NCBI RefSeq assembly: GCF_030316895.1 | Contig: NZ_JASZYV010000001.1 | Location: forward strand, 620,001-684,000 | DNA: 64,000 nucleotides | Source of the DNA: Variovorax dokdonensis | GTDB lineage: Bacteria; Pseudomonadota; Gammaproteobacteria; Burkholderiales; Burkholderiaceae_C | Reading direction: 5' to 3' | Part shown: positions 55,955 to 64,000 of the stretch, one piece after another | Position numbering within the stretch: position 1 is the stretch's first letter | How the letters are laid out: each line of letters starts with the position of its first letter | Position numbers and translations under genes: made by a program | Notes under the pieces: generated by a model | What the model saw: only the letters and a program-made list of their open reading frames with translations | What the model was told of the DNA's origin: nothing | Databases searched by the model: none

Positions 55955-56956
55955 TTACTTGGCCAGGAAACCGGCCTCGGTCATCAGCGTCTTGTGCATC
56001 GTCTCGGCCTCGGTCAGCCACTTGGTGTAGGCGTCACCCGTGAGCGCGGTCTTGTTGAACGCGCCCTTCTCCATGTATTCGGCCCAGTCCGGCGTGGCGC
56101 GAATCTTGTTCAGGAGATCGACGTAGAAGGCCTTCTCCTCAGGCTTGACGCCAGGGGGCATGAAGATGCCGCGCAGCATCACGTAGTCGGTGGGCACGCC
56201 CGCTTCCTTGCAGGTCGGGATGTCGTTCCACGACTGGGTGTCGGTGATCTTGTCCTTGTAGGGCATGCGCTCGCTGTCGAACACGCACAGCGGGCGAAGC
56301 TTGCCGGCGCGCCACTGGGCAACGGCTTCGATCGGGTTGTTGACGGTGGAGTTGATGTGGTCGCCCACCAGTTGAACGGCCACTTCGCCGCCGCCCTTGA
56401 ACGGCACGTAGATGAACTTGACGCCGGTTGCCTTCTCGATGGCAGCGGTGATGATCTGGTCTTCCTGCTTGGAGCCGGTGCCACCCATCTTGAACTTGTT
56501 CGGCCCAGCGGCCTTGACCGCGGCGATGTACTCGGCGGCGGTCTTGTAGGGCTGGTCGGCATTCACCCAGAGCACGAACTGGTCGAGCGCCATCATCGAA
56601 ACGGGCGTCATCTCTTTCCAGTTGAAGGGCACGCCGGTGGCCATCGGGGTGGTGAAGAGGTTCGACAGCGAGATGACGATCTTGTTCGGATCGCCCTTCG
56701 CTTCCTTGATGGCCAGGAAGCCTTCGGCACCCGCGCCGCCGGACTTGTTCACGACGATCAGCGGCTCCTTCATCAGCTTGTGCTTGATGACGATCCCCTG
56801 GATCAGGCGGGCCATCTGGTCGGCGCCGCCGCCGGTGCCGGCCGGCACGACGAACTCGACGGGTTTGGTCGGCTCCCAGGCCAGTGCGGGCGCCGCCACC
56901 AGGGCGGTGGCCAGCAAGGCCGCAGAACAGACTCGGGATGCAAGGCTCTTGATCAT
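55955..56956 (-). CDS. Bug/TctC-family solute-binding protein (second system)
   Basis: 333 aa. Signal peptide ending APALA-WEP. Bug features: PVEFVVPAGTGGGADQMAR, VNKSGGAGAEGFLAIKE, and the C-terminal MPPGVKPEEKAFYVDLL region. It is the first gene of the leftward tctCBA operon. 104 bases upstream lies the palindrome TTGACCAAAGTCAA. Its ligand is not known; context suggests a short carboxylate. Confidence 0.95.
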   Translation of the reverse strand: MIKSLASRVCSAALLATALVAAPALAWEPTKPVEFVVPAGTGGGADQMARLIQGIVIKHKLMKEPLIVVNKSGGAGAEGFLAIKEAKGDPNKIVISLSNLFTTPMATGVPFNWKEMTPVSMMALDQFVLWVNADQPYKTAAEYIAAVKAAGPNKFKMGGTGSKQEDQIITAAIEKATGVKFIYVPFKGGGEVAVQLVGDHINSTVNNPIEAVAQWRAGKLRPLCVFDSERMPYKDKITDTQSWNDIPTCKEAGVPTDYVMLRGIFMPPGVKPEEKAFYVDLLNKIRATPDWAEYMEKGAFNKTALTGDAYTKWLTEAETMHKTLMTEAGFLAK

Positions 56957-57059
56957 GTTGTCTCCTAGGTTGATTGCAGCTCTTCTCTCATCGCTTGAAG
57001 GAGCACCCAGCCGCTCCTTTCAAGTTACTTACTCTGCGCCTGCGCATCACTTCGCTGGA

Positions 57060-57073
57060 TTGACCAAAGTCAA
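57060..57073. promoter_or_regulatory. FNR-type palindrome upstream of tctC (second system)
   Basis: TTGACCAAAGTCAA: arms TTGAC/GTCAA with a four-base centre. Its flank CAACTTT also matches the site before the Crp/Fnr gene (TCAACTTTCGCG). It is 104 bases before the tctC ATG. Confidence 0.75.
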
Positions 57074-57185
57074 CTTTTTCCAGAATCCGTATCGGGATGA
57101 ACCCGTGCCAGCGCAGCCGTCCGTGCGTGGCAGAGCCCCGCGCAAAGCCTTGCGACGTGAATGCGCGCTTGCACGCCGGTGGAAG

Positions 57186-58121
57186 TCAGGCGGCCTGCAT
57201 CAAGGCGCGCACATGCGCCGCTGTGCCGGTTGCCAGGGCGTCGAGGCTGTAGCCGCCCTCGAGGATGGACACGACTCGACCTTGTGAACTTTCGTCCGCC
57301 ACCTTCATGAGCTCGGTGGTGATCCAGTGGAAGTCGTCGTCGGTGAAGTTCAGGCCACCGAGCGGGTCCTTGAAATGCGCATCGAGGCCGGCCGAGATGA
57401 TCAGCAGTTCCGGCGCAAATCGTCGCAGCGCGGGCAGCATCTCGTCGCGCATGCGAGCGCGAAAGCCTTCCGAATCGCAGGCCAGCGCCAGCGGGATGTT
57501 CACGATGTTCTGGTTCACCCCGGTCTCGTGGCGCGCGCCAGTGCCGGGGTAGAAGGGCGACTGGTGAGAGGAGCCGTAGAACAGGTCCGGGTCGCGGTAG
57601 AAGCTGTTCTGCGTGCCGTTGCCATGATGCACGTCGAAGTCCACGACCGCGATACGCCGCAGGCCGTGCTCGGCGCGCGCGTGGAATGCGGCAATGGCCG
57701 CCTGGTTGAAGATGCAAAAGCCCATCGCGCGGCCTGCTTCGGCGTGGTGACCGCATGGCCGGGTGGCGCAGAAGGCATTGCGCGCTTCGCCGGCCACCAC
57801 CGCGTCGACAGCGGCACAGGCGGCGCCGACGCATCGCATCACGGCTTCGAGCGAACCGGGCGACATGATCGTGTCACCGCCGTCGAGCATCTGGTAGCCC
57901 TCTACAGGCGCCAGTGCCTCGACCGTAGCGACGTAGTCCTCGGAATGAACGTGCAGAACCTGCTCCCGCGTACCGCGAGGCGCTTCGCGCCACTGCACGT
58001 TGGCAAAGTCCGGGTTGTTCAAGGCCGCCAGCACCGCGTGCAGGCGGTCCGGCGACTCGGGATGGTGAGGGCCCGGGTCATGGGCAAGGCAGGCTTCGTG
58101 GGTGTAGATGAGGGTCGTCAT
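57186..58121 (-). CDS. Histone-deacetylase-superfamily hydrolase
   Basis: 311 aa. Zinc amidohydrolase of the HDAC/acetylpolyamine type: RPCGHHAEAGRAMGFC with the two active-site His, VVDFDVHHGNGTQ with Asp and His zinc ligands, and the third ligand in SAGLDAHFKDPLGG. In bacteria these act on acetylated polyamines, acetoin-linked or acyl-lysine substrates. ATG 58121 fits the family start (TTLIYTHEACLAHDPG). Not clearly operonic; it lies between tctC and the phasin-length small gene. Confidence 0.95.
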   Translation of the reverse strand: MTTLIYTHEACLAHDPGPHHPESPDRLHAVLAALNNPDFANVQWREAPRGTREQVLHVHSEDYVATVEALAPVEGYQMLDGGDTIMSPGSLEAVMRCVGAACAAVDAVVAGEARNAFCATRPCGHHAEAGRAMGFCIFNQAAIAAFHARAEHGLRRIAVVDFDVHHGNGTQNSFYRDPDLFYGSSHQSPFYPGTGARHETGVNQNIVNIPLALACDSEGFRARMRDEMLPALRRFAPELLIISAGLDAHFKDPLGGLNFTDDDFHWITTELMKVADESSQGRVVSILEGGYSLDALATGTAAHVRALMQAA

Positions 58122-58223
58122 GAGCGAATCCCGTTTGCGCGAACACTGCCCGTTTCGGGCGGGCACCGGTCGAAAGCCGCAGTGAATGCGGCAATCCTTG
58201 GCGGCTTTTCGTCTCGAATTCCA

Positions 58224-58257
58224 GGGTTAACCCCTAAATTAGGGTAAACCCGATACA
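58224..58257. promoter_or_regulatory. Inverted repeat and promoter of the small 58299 gene
   Basis: GGGTTAACCCCTAA (58224-58237) and ATTAGGGTAAACCC (58238-58251) are imperfect inverted copies, directly before a TACAAT -10-like box (58254-58259). The dyad covers the expected -35 position, as an operator would. Confidence 0.65.
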
Positions 58258-58298
58258 ATGGAGGCCATTCACACCATCGACACGAGGAGTCTTTCATC

Positions 58299-58535
58299 AT
58301 GTCCGCACTCAACACGACCACCAATTCCGCCGTCCTGAGCAGCCTTTCCGGTGCCTGGGCCGCTTTTGCCAAGGAGGCCTCGGTGGTGCTGGGCGCGCTG
58401 ATGAATCCGCGCAAGGTGCTGGACGAAGTGGAGCAGATGCGCAAGCTGTTCAACGCCGCCCATGCCCTGGAGCAGACTGATCCGGCACGTGCCGAAGCCC
58501 TGCGTGCTCGCGCAGCGCGCATTGGTCTGAACTGA
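58299..58535 (+). CDS. Small hypothetical protein (78 aa), strongly expressed-looking
   Basis: 78 aa with a GAGGAG ribosome site and a promoter with operator-like dyad. The chain is amphipathic: a Ser/Thr-rich N-terminus, a hydrophobic helix (SGAWAAFAKEASVVLGALM) and two charged helices (VLDEVEQMRKLFNAAHALE; ARAEALRARAARIG). It has some phasin-like appearance (Ala/Glu/Leu helices) but is shorter. Function unknown. Confidence 0.75.
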   Translation: MSALNTTTNSAVLSSLSGAWAAFAKEASVVLGALMNPRKVLDEVEQMRKLFNAAHALEQTDPARAEALRARAARIGLN

Positions 58536-58873
58536 GCCAGTCGCATCCCATCTCCAGTCGCCTTGTGGCGCATTCTGGAAGGCCGGGAGTCCGCGCCCGC
58601 TTGACCGGGGTCAATATTCGCGGGCGCCGGGACTAGGCTTTTCCCCCGGTTTTCCCTTTCTTTTCGAACGGTCTGACCCCGCGAGCGGTCGAGACCGTTT
58701 TCGCGCGTTCAAACCATCCAGCGCATCCAGCGCATCGGGCGGGCCAGAAGCACTGGCCTCATCGCCCCAACAGCGTCCGTCCAATTCCGCATTAGGGAAG
58801 CTGCTCAGTTGATCTGCATGCAAGCAGCGTGATATCAATCGCGCAGGGAGCCTGTTCACATGATGGAGAGGCC
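58536..58873. other. Intergenic stretch with an FNR-type palindrome
   Basis: 338 bases without a credible gene. It holds TTGACCGGGGTCAA at 58601-58614 (listed separately). The rest has unremarkable mixed composition with no hairpin-plus-T terminator. The right end carries the ribosome site GGAGAGG of the next gene. Confidence 0.7.
58601..58614. promoter_or_regulatory. Third FNR-type palindrome
   Basis: TTGACCGGGGTCAA, equal arms TTGACC/GGTCAA with a two-base centre, same form as the site at 51318. The nearest downstream gene is 58874 on the plus strand, 260 bases away, so a small RNA or distant promoter may be involved. Confidence 0.6.
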
Positions 58874-59173
58874 ATGCAGAACATCGGAGACAACAAGCGC
58901 CAAGGCGCGGAAGACGACGGAATGCGATTTGACCCTGACGGCTATTTGCGCGCCGAGCGTTGCTCGCGTGCACTCGTGGGAACGATCGTCGGGGTGAGCA
59001 TGCTCGCGTTGGCGCTGGCTGCCGGCGACATCTCCCGCGCCGATTTCCCGTTGATGGGTCTTCTGGTCTTCGTGATCGGCCTGGCCTTTGGCGGCATCCC
59101 CTTGCTGCTCTATCACGAATACCTGCTCAAGGACCATGCCGCGCACGTGGCGCGTGCCCGGCTCATTTCCTGA
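58874..59173 (+). CDS. Hypothetical two-helix membrane protein
   Basis: 99 aa from ATG 58874 with GGAGAGG just before it. A charged N-terminal 30 residues (DNKRQGAEDDGMRFDPDGY) are followed by two helices (ALVGTIVGVSMLALALAAG and FPLMGLLVFVIGLAFGGIPLLLY) and a short basic tail. No family recognised. Convergent with the Na/Pi-family gene. Confidence 0.7.
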   Translation: MQNIGDNKRQGAEDDGMRFDPDGYLRAERCSRALVGTIVGVSMLALALAAGDISRADFPLMGLLVFVIGLAFGGIPLLLYHEYLLKDHAAHVARARLIS

Positions 59174-59205
59174 ACTTCACAGCGCCTGCCGGGGCGCGCC
59201 AGACT

Positions 59206-60864
59206 TCAGCCCTGAAGGTCCCCAAGCCGCGAGGTGCGAAGCCTCGACGGCGCGAGCGCGCCCACCGTGTCGAGAATCGGATACGCGATCGAGCAGATGT
59301 GCGAATTGATGCGCTTGAGGTCGCTGATCAGGTCGATGTGAAGCGAACTGGTCTCGATGCTCGATGTCGTGCGCTCTGACAGGCGCTCCAGGTGCGTGTT
59401 GGAGTAGTGATGCTCCAGGTCCCGGAAGCGCACCTTTTCCTCCAGCAGGCGCTGCGCGTCGTGCAGGTTGCCGTTCAGGAACACGCTCATGCCCAGCCGG
59501 AGGTTGGCAAGCAGTCGCGCATGCATCTCGGTGATCTCGCCCATTCCAGCCTCGGAAAACTTGCGGTGTGGCCGGATCTTCTTGTCTTCGATGTCGATGA
59601 TGACGCGCTCGATGATGTCGCCGATCTGCTCCATGTTGATGGTGAAGCTGATGATGTCCGTCCAGCGTCTGCTCTCCGCCTCGCCAAGGGCTTCGCGCGA
59701 GATCTTGGTCATGTAGTACTTGATGTCGGAGTAGAGCCGGTCGACGTCGTCGTCCATCTTGCGCAACTCCGCCGCAAGGCGAAGGTCATCCTTGCGAATG
59801 ACTTCGAGCAGGCCGATGAGCATGGTCTCCACGAGGTCCGCCTGATGCATCGCCTCGCGTGCTGCATTAGAAATGGCCAGCGTGGGGGTCGAGAGCGCGG
59901 ACGGGTCCAGGTGGTGCGGACGCCGGCTGCCAGCGGGTTGCGTCGGCTCGGGCAGAAGGCGGGTCATGGCCCGCGCGACCCAATCGGTCAGGCCGATGAA
60001 CAGCAAGCTCATCACCACATTGAAGGCCAGGTGGAACAGCACCACGACCTGCGTCGCAGGAAGATAAGGCCGCACATAGCGGATCCACAGGCCGATGCAG
60101 GGCGCCGCCAGCGCCACGCCCAGTAGCTTGAACACCAGGTTGCCCACCGTCACACGGCGCACCGTCACCGCTGACTTGGCGGTTGTCAGCACGGCCAAGG
60201 CGCCGCTGCCCAGGTTGGCGCCGAGCACGAGGCCCAATGCAACGTCCAAGGGCACGACGTCCGACACCGCCATCGCCGCCACCAGCAGCACCACGGCCAG
60301 GCTCGAATAGGCGAGCACGGCCAACGCGGCACCGAGCGTGATCTCGAGCAGCACGTCGCTGGTGAGCGAGGCCAGCAGTGCGCGCACGGGTGGCGCGTCG
60401 AACAAGGGTCCCGTGGCCGCGACCACCAGTTGCAGAGCCAGCAGCATCAGTCCCAGACCGATGAGAATGCGCCCGACTCGCCCGGCCTGCGTGGCAGTTT
60501 GCGAGATATAGAGCACCACGCCCACGAAGATGAACAGGGGCGAAAGCCATGACAGATCGGTCGAGAACAGCACCGACATGAGCGCCGTGCCCACATCGGC
60601 GCCACGCATGACCGCGAGCGCAGCGGGCAGCGCCACCAGGCCCTGGCCGACGAAGGAAGACGTCATCAGCGACGTGGCCGTGCTGGACTGCACCAGCGCG
60701 GTCACGCCGATGCCCGACAGCGCAGCGGTGAATCGGTTGCGCATGCTGCGAGCCAGGAACTCGCGCAGGCCGGCACCGAAGACGCCCATGACTCCCGTGC
60801 GGACGAGATGGGTACCCCATACCAGCAGCGCGATGGCTGCCAGCAAGTTCAACAAATGCTTCAT
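59206..60864 (-). CDS. Na/Pi-cotransporter-family protein with PhoU-like C-terminal domain
   Basis: 552 aa. The N-terminal membrane half has the two inverted Na/Pi repeats: GVTALVQSSTATSLM (QSS motif, about 54-68) and the second LGANLGSGALAVL. The C-terminal 220 residues are helical and resemble PhoU (AMHQADLVETMLIGLLEV; MEQIGDIIERV). This YjbB-like layout exports or exchanges phosphate in E. coli. Monocistronic; 36 bases from lspA. Confidence 0.94.
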   Translation of the reverse strand: MKHLLNLLAAIALLVWGTHLVRTGVMGVFGAGLREFLARSMRNRFTAALSGIGVTALVQSSTATSLMTSSFVGQGLVALPAALAVMRGADVGTALMSVLFSTDLSWLSPLFIFVGVVLYISQTATQAGRVGRILIGLGLMLLALQLVVAATGPLFDAPPVRALLASLTSDVLLEITLGAALAVLAYSSLAVVLLVAAMAVSDVVPLDVALGLVLGANLGSGALAVLTTAKSAVTVRRVTVGNLVFKLLGVALAAPCIGLWIRYVRPYLPATQVVVLFHLAFNVVMSLLFIGLTDWVARAMTRLLPEPTQPAGSRRPHHLDPSALSTPTLAISNAAREAMHQADLVETMLIGLLEVIRKDDLRLAAELRKMDDDVDRLYSDIKYYMTKISREALGEAESRRWTDIISFTINMEQIGDIIERVIIDIEDKKIRPHRKFSEAGMGEITEMHARLLANLRLGMSVFLNGNLHDAQRLLEEKVRFRDLEHHYSNTHLERLSERTTSSIETSSLHIDLISDLKRINSHICSIAYPILDTVGALAPSRLRTSRLGDLQG

Positions 60865-60900
60865 GAATCCCGGTAACTATACGCCCGGGCTTGCGCTATC

Positions 60901-61419
60901 TCAGGCGGAAGAAGTGCTACCGCGTCGCATCCGGCGCAACTCGTCGAAGATGAGCAGCACCGCGCCCAGGGAGATGGCGCTGTCGGCCAGGTTGAAGGCG
61001 GGGAAGTGCCGTCCGCTCCAGTGAAAATCGAGGAAGTCGACCACGTAGCCGTGCATGGTGCGATCGACCACATTGCCAATGGCGCCTCCCAGGATCAACG
61101 CCATCGCCAGCATGAACAGCGTCTGGCCGGCATAGCGATGCATCATCCAGACGATGAAGATCGCCGCTCCCACACCGATGGCCGTGAACAGCCAACGCTG
61201 CCAGCCCGACTCGCTGGCCAGGAACGAGAAGGCGGCGCCCGTGTTGTGGGCCCGCACGATGTTGAAGAAGCTGGTGATGAACGTCTGGTCGCCGTACTGG
61301 TAGTTGGCCAGGATCAGTGCCTTCGTCCATTGATCGGCGACGATGATGACCAGGGCAAGGATCAGCCACGGCCAGACGCTGCCGCCGGGCGTCCGGTTCG
61401 CTGCGGGGGCGGCGCTCAT
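60901..61419 (-). CDS. lspA: Lipoprotein signal peptidase II
   Basis: 172 aa. Four helices and the aspartyl protease residues in GNVVDR and [14 protein letters not shown] near the N-terminus and the NTGAAFSFL motif are diagnostic. It cleaves prolipoproteins after diacylglyceryl transfer. The ATG overlaps the ileS stop by four bases (ATGA), the usual ileS-lspA arrangement. Confidence 0.97.
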   Translation of the reverse strand: MSAAPAANRTPGGSVWPWLILALVIIVADQWTKALILANYQYGDQTFITSFFNIVRAHNTGAAFSFLASESGWQRWLFTAIGVGAAIFIVWMMHRYAGQTLFMLAMALILGGAIGNVVDRTMHGYVVDFLDFHWSGRHFPAFNLADSAISLGAVLLIFDELRRMRRGSTSSA

Positions 61420-64000
61420 GCGACGGTGCGCACTTCGCCGGCGCCGTAGAGGTTGGTGGTGCAGCGGCCGCACAAGGTCGGCCGCTCGACGTCATGGCCG
61501 ACGTCGTCGCGCCAGTGCCAGCAGCGTTCGCACTTGAGGGCTGCGCTGGGCCTGACGTCGACCTCGAATTGCGAACCGGCCGTCAACTCGGCCACCGAGG
61601 TCAGCAGCACGAACTTGAGGTCTTCGCCCAGGGTGGAGAGCAAGGCGAAGTCGCTCTCGCCGGCCGTGAGGCGGACATTGGACTGAAGCGACGAACCGAG
61701 CTTGCCGTCGGCGCGCAGGTTTTCCACTTCCTTGTTGACCAGGTCGCGCAGTTCGCGAATGCGGCCCCACTTGGACAAAAGGGCATCGTCGGGATTGCCC
61801 AGGTCGAGGTAGGTTTCGGCGAAGATCGACTGCCCGCGGCTCGCCTCCGGCGCGCAGATGCCCCAGGCTTCTTCGGCGGTAAAGCTCAGGAAGGGCGCCA
61901 TCCACCGAAGCATGGCCTGAGTGATGTGCCACAGCGCGGTCTGCGCGCTGCGGCGTGCCTTCGAGCCGGCCGCCGTCGTGTAGAGGCGGTCCTTCAGGAT
62001 GTCGAGGTAGAAAGCGCCCAGGTCCTCGCTGCAATAGACCTGAAGCTTGGCCACCACCGGGTGGAACTCGTAGACCTTGTAGTGGGCCAGGATCTCGGCC
62101 TGGAACTGCGCGGCACGGCTGAGCGCGTAGCGGTCGATCTCGAGCATTTCCTCCAGCGGAACGCAGTCGCGCGAGATGTCGAAGTCGCTGGTGTTGGCCA
62201 GCAGAAAGCGCAGCGTGTTGCGGATGCGGCGATAGGCATCGACCACGCGCGCCAGGATCTTGTCGTCGCCAGCGATGTCGCCTGAATAGTCGCTCGCGGC
62301 CACCCAAAGGCGGATGATCTCGGCCCCCAGCTTCTTGCTGACTTCCTGGGGATCGATGCCATTGCCCAGCGACTTGCTCATTTTGCGGCCCTGGCTGTCC
62401 ACCGTGAACCCGTGCGTGAGCAGGCCGCGGTAGGGCGCGCGACCCTCCAGGGCGCATGCCAGCAGCAGCGAGGAGTGGAACCAGCCGCGGTGCTGGTCAT
62501 GGCCTTCGAGGTACAGGTCGGCCTCGGGGCCGCTTTCGTGGTGAACGTTCGGATGGGTGCCGCGCAGCACATGGAAGAAGGTGGAGCCGGAATCGAACCA
62601 CACCTCCAGGATGTCGGTGCTCTTGGTGTAGTTGGGCGCATCCTCCGCGCCCAGGATTTCTTCGGTGGTCACGCGGCTCCAGGCCTCGATGCCGCCTTGT
62701 TCGACGATCGCGGCCGCCTGGTCGAGGATCTCCATCGTCCGCGGGTGCAACTCGCCCGAATCCTTGTGCAGGAAGAACGGGATCGGCACGCCCCAGCTCC
62801 GCTGGCGCGAGATGCACCAATCGGGTCGGTTGGCGATCATGTCGTGCAGGCGGGCCTTGCCGTTTTCCGGGTAGAAGCCGGTCTGCTCGATGGCGGCGAG
62901 CGCGAGCTGACGCAGCGTTTGCGCGGGCTTGTCGCCGGGCTTGGTGAAGACGCCTTCGCCTTCGTCCATGCGGATGAACCACTGCGCCGCGGCGCGGTAG
63001 ATGACGGGCGTCTTGTGGCGCCAGCAGTGCGGGTAGCTGTGCGTGATGACCTCGGTGCCGATCAGCCGATCGGCATCGCGCAGCGCCTGAATGATGACCG
63101 GCACCGCCTTCCAGATACTCTGGCCACCGAACAGCGGGAAGTCTGCCGCGTAGCTGCCGTTGCCCTGCACAGGGTTGAGGATCTCGTCGTAGGACAGTCC
63201 GTGCGCGATGCAGGAATTGAAATCCTCCAGGCCGTAGGCGGGCGAGGAATGGACGATGCCGGTACCGTCGTCGGCGGTGGCGTAGTCGGCCAGATAGACC
63301 GGCGACAGTCGGCGGTAGCCGGCATCCACGTCGTACAGCGGATGCTCGAACTCGAGGCCGCCCAGCTTTTCGCCTTTGACCGTGGCGAGCACCTTGCCGT
63401 CCAGCGCCCATCGGTTCATGCACATCTCGACCAGCGAAGCCGCGATCACCAACAATCCGCGTTCGGTGTCGACGAGGGCGTATTCGAGCTCGGGGTTGAG
63501 GTTGAGCGCCTGGTTGGCCGGGATCGTCCAAGCCGTGGTGGTCCAGATGACGACAAACGCGTCCTTGGCAAGGGACGGCAGGCCGAAGGCCGCCGCCAGG
63601 GCGGCAGGGTCATGCGCCTTGAAGGCAACATCCAGCGTCTGGCTCTTCTTGTCGGCGTATTCGATCTCGAACTCGGCCAGCGACGAGCCGCAGTCGAAGC
63701 ACCAGTACACGGGCTTGAGACCGCGGTAGACGAAGCCGCGCTCGATCACGCGCTTGAAGGCGCGGATCTCGCCCGCTTCGTTGGCGAAGTCCATCGTCTT
63801 GTAGGGGTGCGTCCACTCGCCCAGCACGCCCAGGCGCTGGAAGTCGACCATCTGCTGGGCGATCTGCTCCGTGGCATAGGCGCGGCTCTTGGCCTGCATT
63901 TCGTCGCGGCTCAGGTTGCGGCCATGCTTTTTCTCGATGGCGTTCTCGATGGGAAGGCCGTGGCAGTCCCAGCCGGGCACGTAGAGGGCGTCGAAGCCCT
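61416..64000 (-). CDS. ileS: Isoleucyl-tRNA synthetase, C-terminal 861 residues (start outside the window)
   Basis: Class Ia synthetase. The visible part begins in [18 protein letters not shown], with the HIGH-type motif HGLP, then editing domain segments ([20 protein letters not shown]), KMSKS in [11 protein letters not shown], the anticodon-binding domain and a C-terminal zinc site (CERCWHWRD and [10 protein letters not shown]). About 60-80 N-terminal residues lie beyond 64000. Upstream partner of lspA. Confidence 0.97.
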   Translation of the reverse strand, partial: GFDALYVPGWDCHGLPIENAIEKKHGRNLSRDEMQAKSRAYATEQIAQQMVDFQRLGVLGEWTHPYKTMDFANEAGEIRAFKRVIERGFVYRGLKPVYWCFDCGSSLAEFEIEYADKKSQTLDVAFKAHDPAALAAAFGLPSLAKDAFVVIWTTTAWTIPANQALNLNPELEYALVDTERGLLVIAASLVEMCMNRWALDGKVLATVKGEKLGGLEFEHPLYDVDAGYRRLSPVYLADYATADDGTGIVHSSPAYGLEDFNSCIAHGLSYDEILNPVQGNGSYAADFPLFGGQSIWKAVPVIIQALRDADRLIGTEVITHSYPHCWRHKTPVIYRAAAQWFIRMDEGEGVFTKPGDKPAQTLRQLALAAIEQTGFYPENGKARLHDMIANRPDWCISRQRSWGVPIPFFLHKDSGELHPRTMEILDQAAAIVEQGGIEAWSRVTTEEILGAEDAPNYTKSTDILEVWFDSGSTFFHVLRGTHPNVHHESGPEADLYLEGHDQHRGWFHSSLLLACALEGRAPYRGLLTHGFTVDSQGRKMSKSLGNGIDPQEVSKKLGAEIIRLWVAASDYSGDIAGDDKILARVVDAYRRIRNTLRFLLANTSDFDISRDCVPLEEMLEIDRYALSRAAQFQAEILAHYKVYEFHPVVAKLQVYCSEDLGAFYLDILKDRLYTTAAGSKARRSAQTALWHITQAMLRWMAPFLSFTAEEAWGICAPEASRGQSIFAETYLDLGNPDDALLSKWGRIRELRDLVNKEVENLRADGKLGSSLQSNVRLTAGESDFALLSTLGEDLKFVLLTSVAELTAGSQFEVDVRPSAALKCERCWHWRDDVGHDVERPTLCGRCTTNLYGAGEVRTVA

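Overview
The window is GC-rich chromosomal DNA that reads as a betaproteobacterium of the order Burkholderiales, most likely Comamonadaceae (Variovorax-like). The reasons are the dense, overlapping (ATGA/GTGA) gene packing, two TctABC-type transporters with Bug-family binding proteins, a urease cluster with a His-tailed UreE, an ileS-lspA pair and the recJ/RpfE-like/lolCD order. No genus is proved from sequence alone. Almost every base is coding; the one gene-free stretch over 300 bases is 58536-58873.

Layout. 1-4103 (minus): urease genes ureA, a small signal-peptide protein, ureB, ureC, ureE, ureF and the start of ureG; ureD is not where it would be expected. 4201-8702 (plus), divergent from ureA: a giant protein that fuses an NCS1 permease to a hybrid histidine kinase, followed immediately by a LuxR-type response regulator. 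8736-9972: GNAT acetyltransferase and glutathione transferase. 10013-13568 (minus): coiled-coil membrane protein, MliC-like lipoprotein, recJ and an RpfE-like protein. 13661-15590: lolC-lolD. 15597-16784 (minus): TfoX-like protein and an SDR. 16976-19347: a DUF3304 lipoprotein translationally coupled to a DUF2235 lipase, resembling a type VI secretion immunity/effector pair. 19354-23560 (minus): BatA-like VWA protein, DUF58, MoxR ATPase and a PDZ-less HtrA-like protease. 23651-27685: TatD, an 11-residue-repeat periplasmic protein, a spermidine-synthase-like protein and an orphan GspE/PilB ATPase.

27811-36293 (plus) is a catabolic or uptake block: tctB, tctA, tctC, a gamma-glutamyltransferase-like hydrolase, an EamA exporter, an atypical SDR, a quinone oxidoreductase and a LysR regulator. 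It is followed by gcl (glyoxylate carboligase). tRNA-Gly(GCC) lies at 38272-38347 with its own promoter and terminator.

39127-43692 is an accessory stretch. Small unrelated ORFs, all on the plus strand from 40357 to 43234, are each followed within about 5-30 bases by a degenerate repeat with core CGGCCAnnAGCGGAC. This gives a cassette-array architecture without a visible integrase.

43746-57074 is an oxalate block. On the minus strand run oxc, two frc-type CoA transferases, a PAS protein, a small unknown protein, an FAH-family hydrolase and a PanE-family reductase (candidate oxalyl-CoA reductase, which would feed Gcl). A divergent Crp/Fnr regulator and a second TctABC system lie beyond. FNR-type palindromes TTGACC-N2-GGTCAA (or near versions) lie before the Crp/Fnr gene and before tctC, with a third at 58601, suggesting a local regulon. 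57186-64000 holds an HDAC-family deacetylase, two small proteins, a Na/Pi-cotransporter-family protein, lspA and most of ileS.
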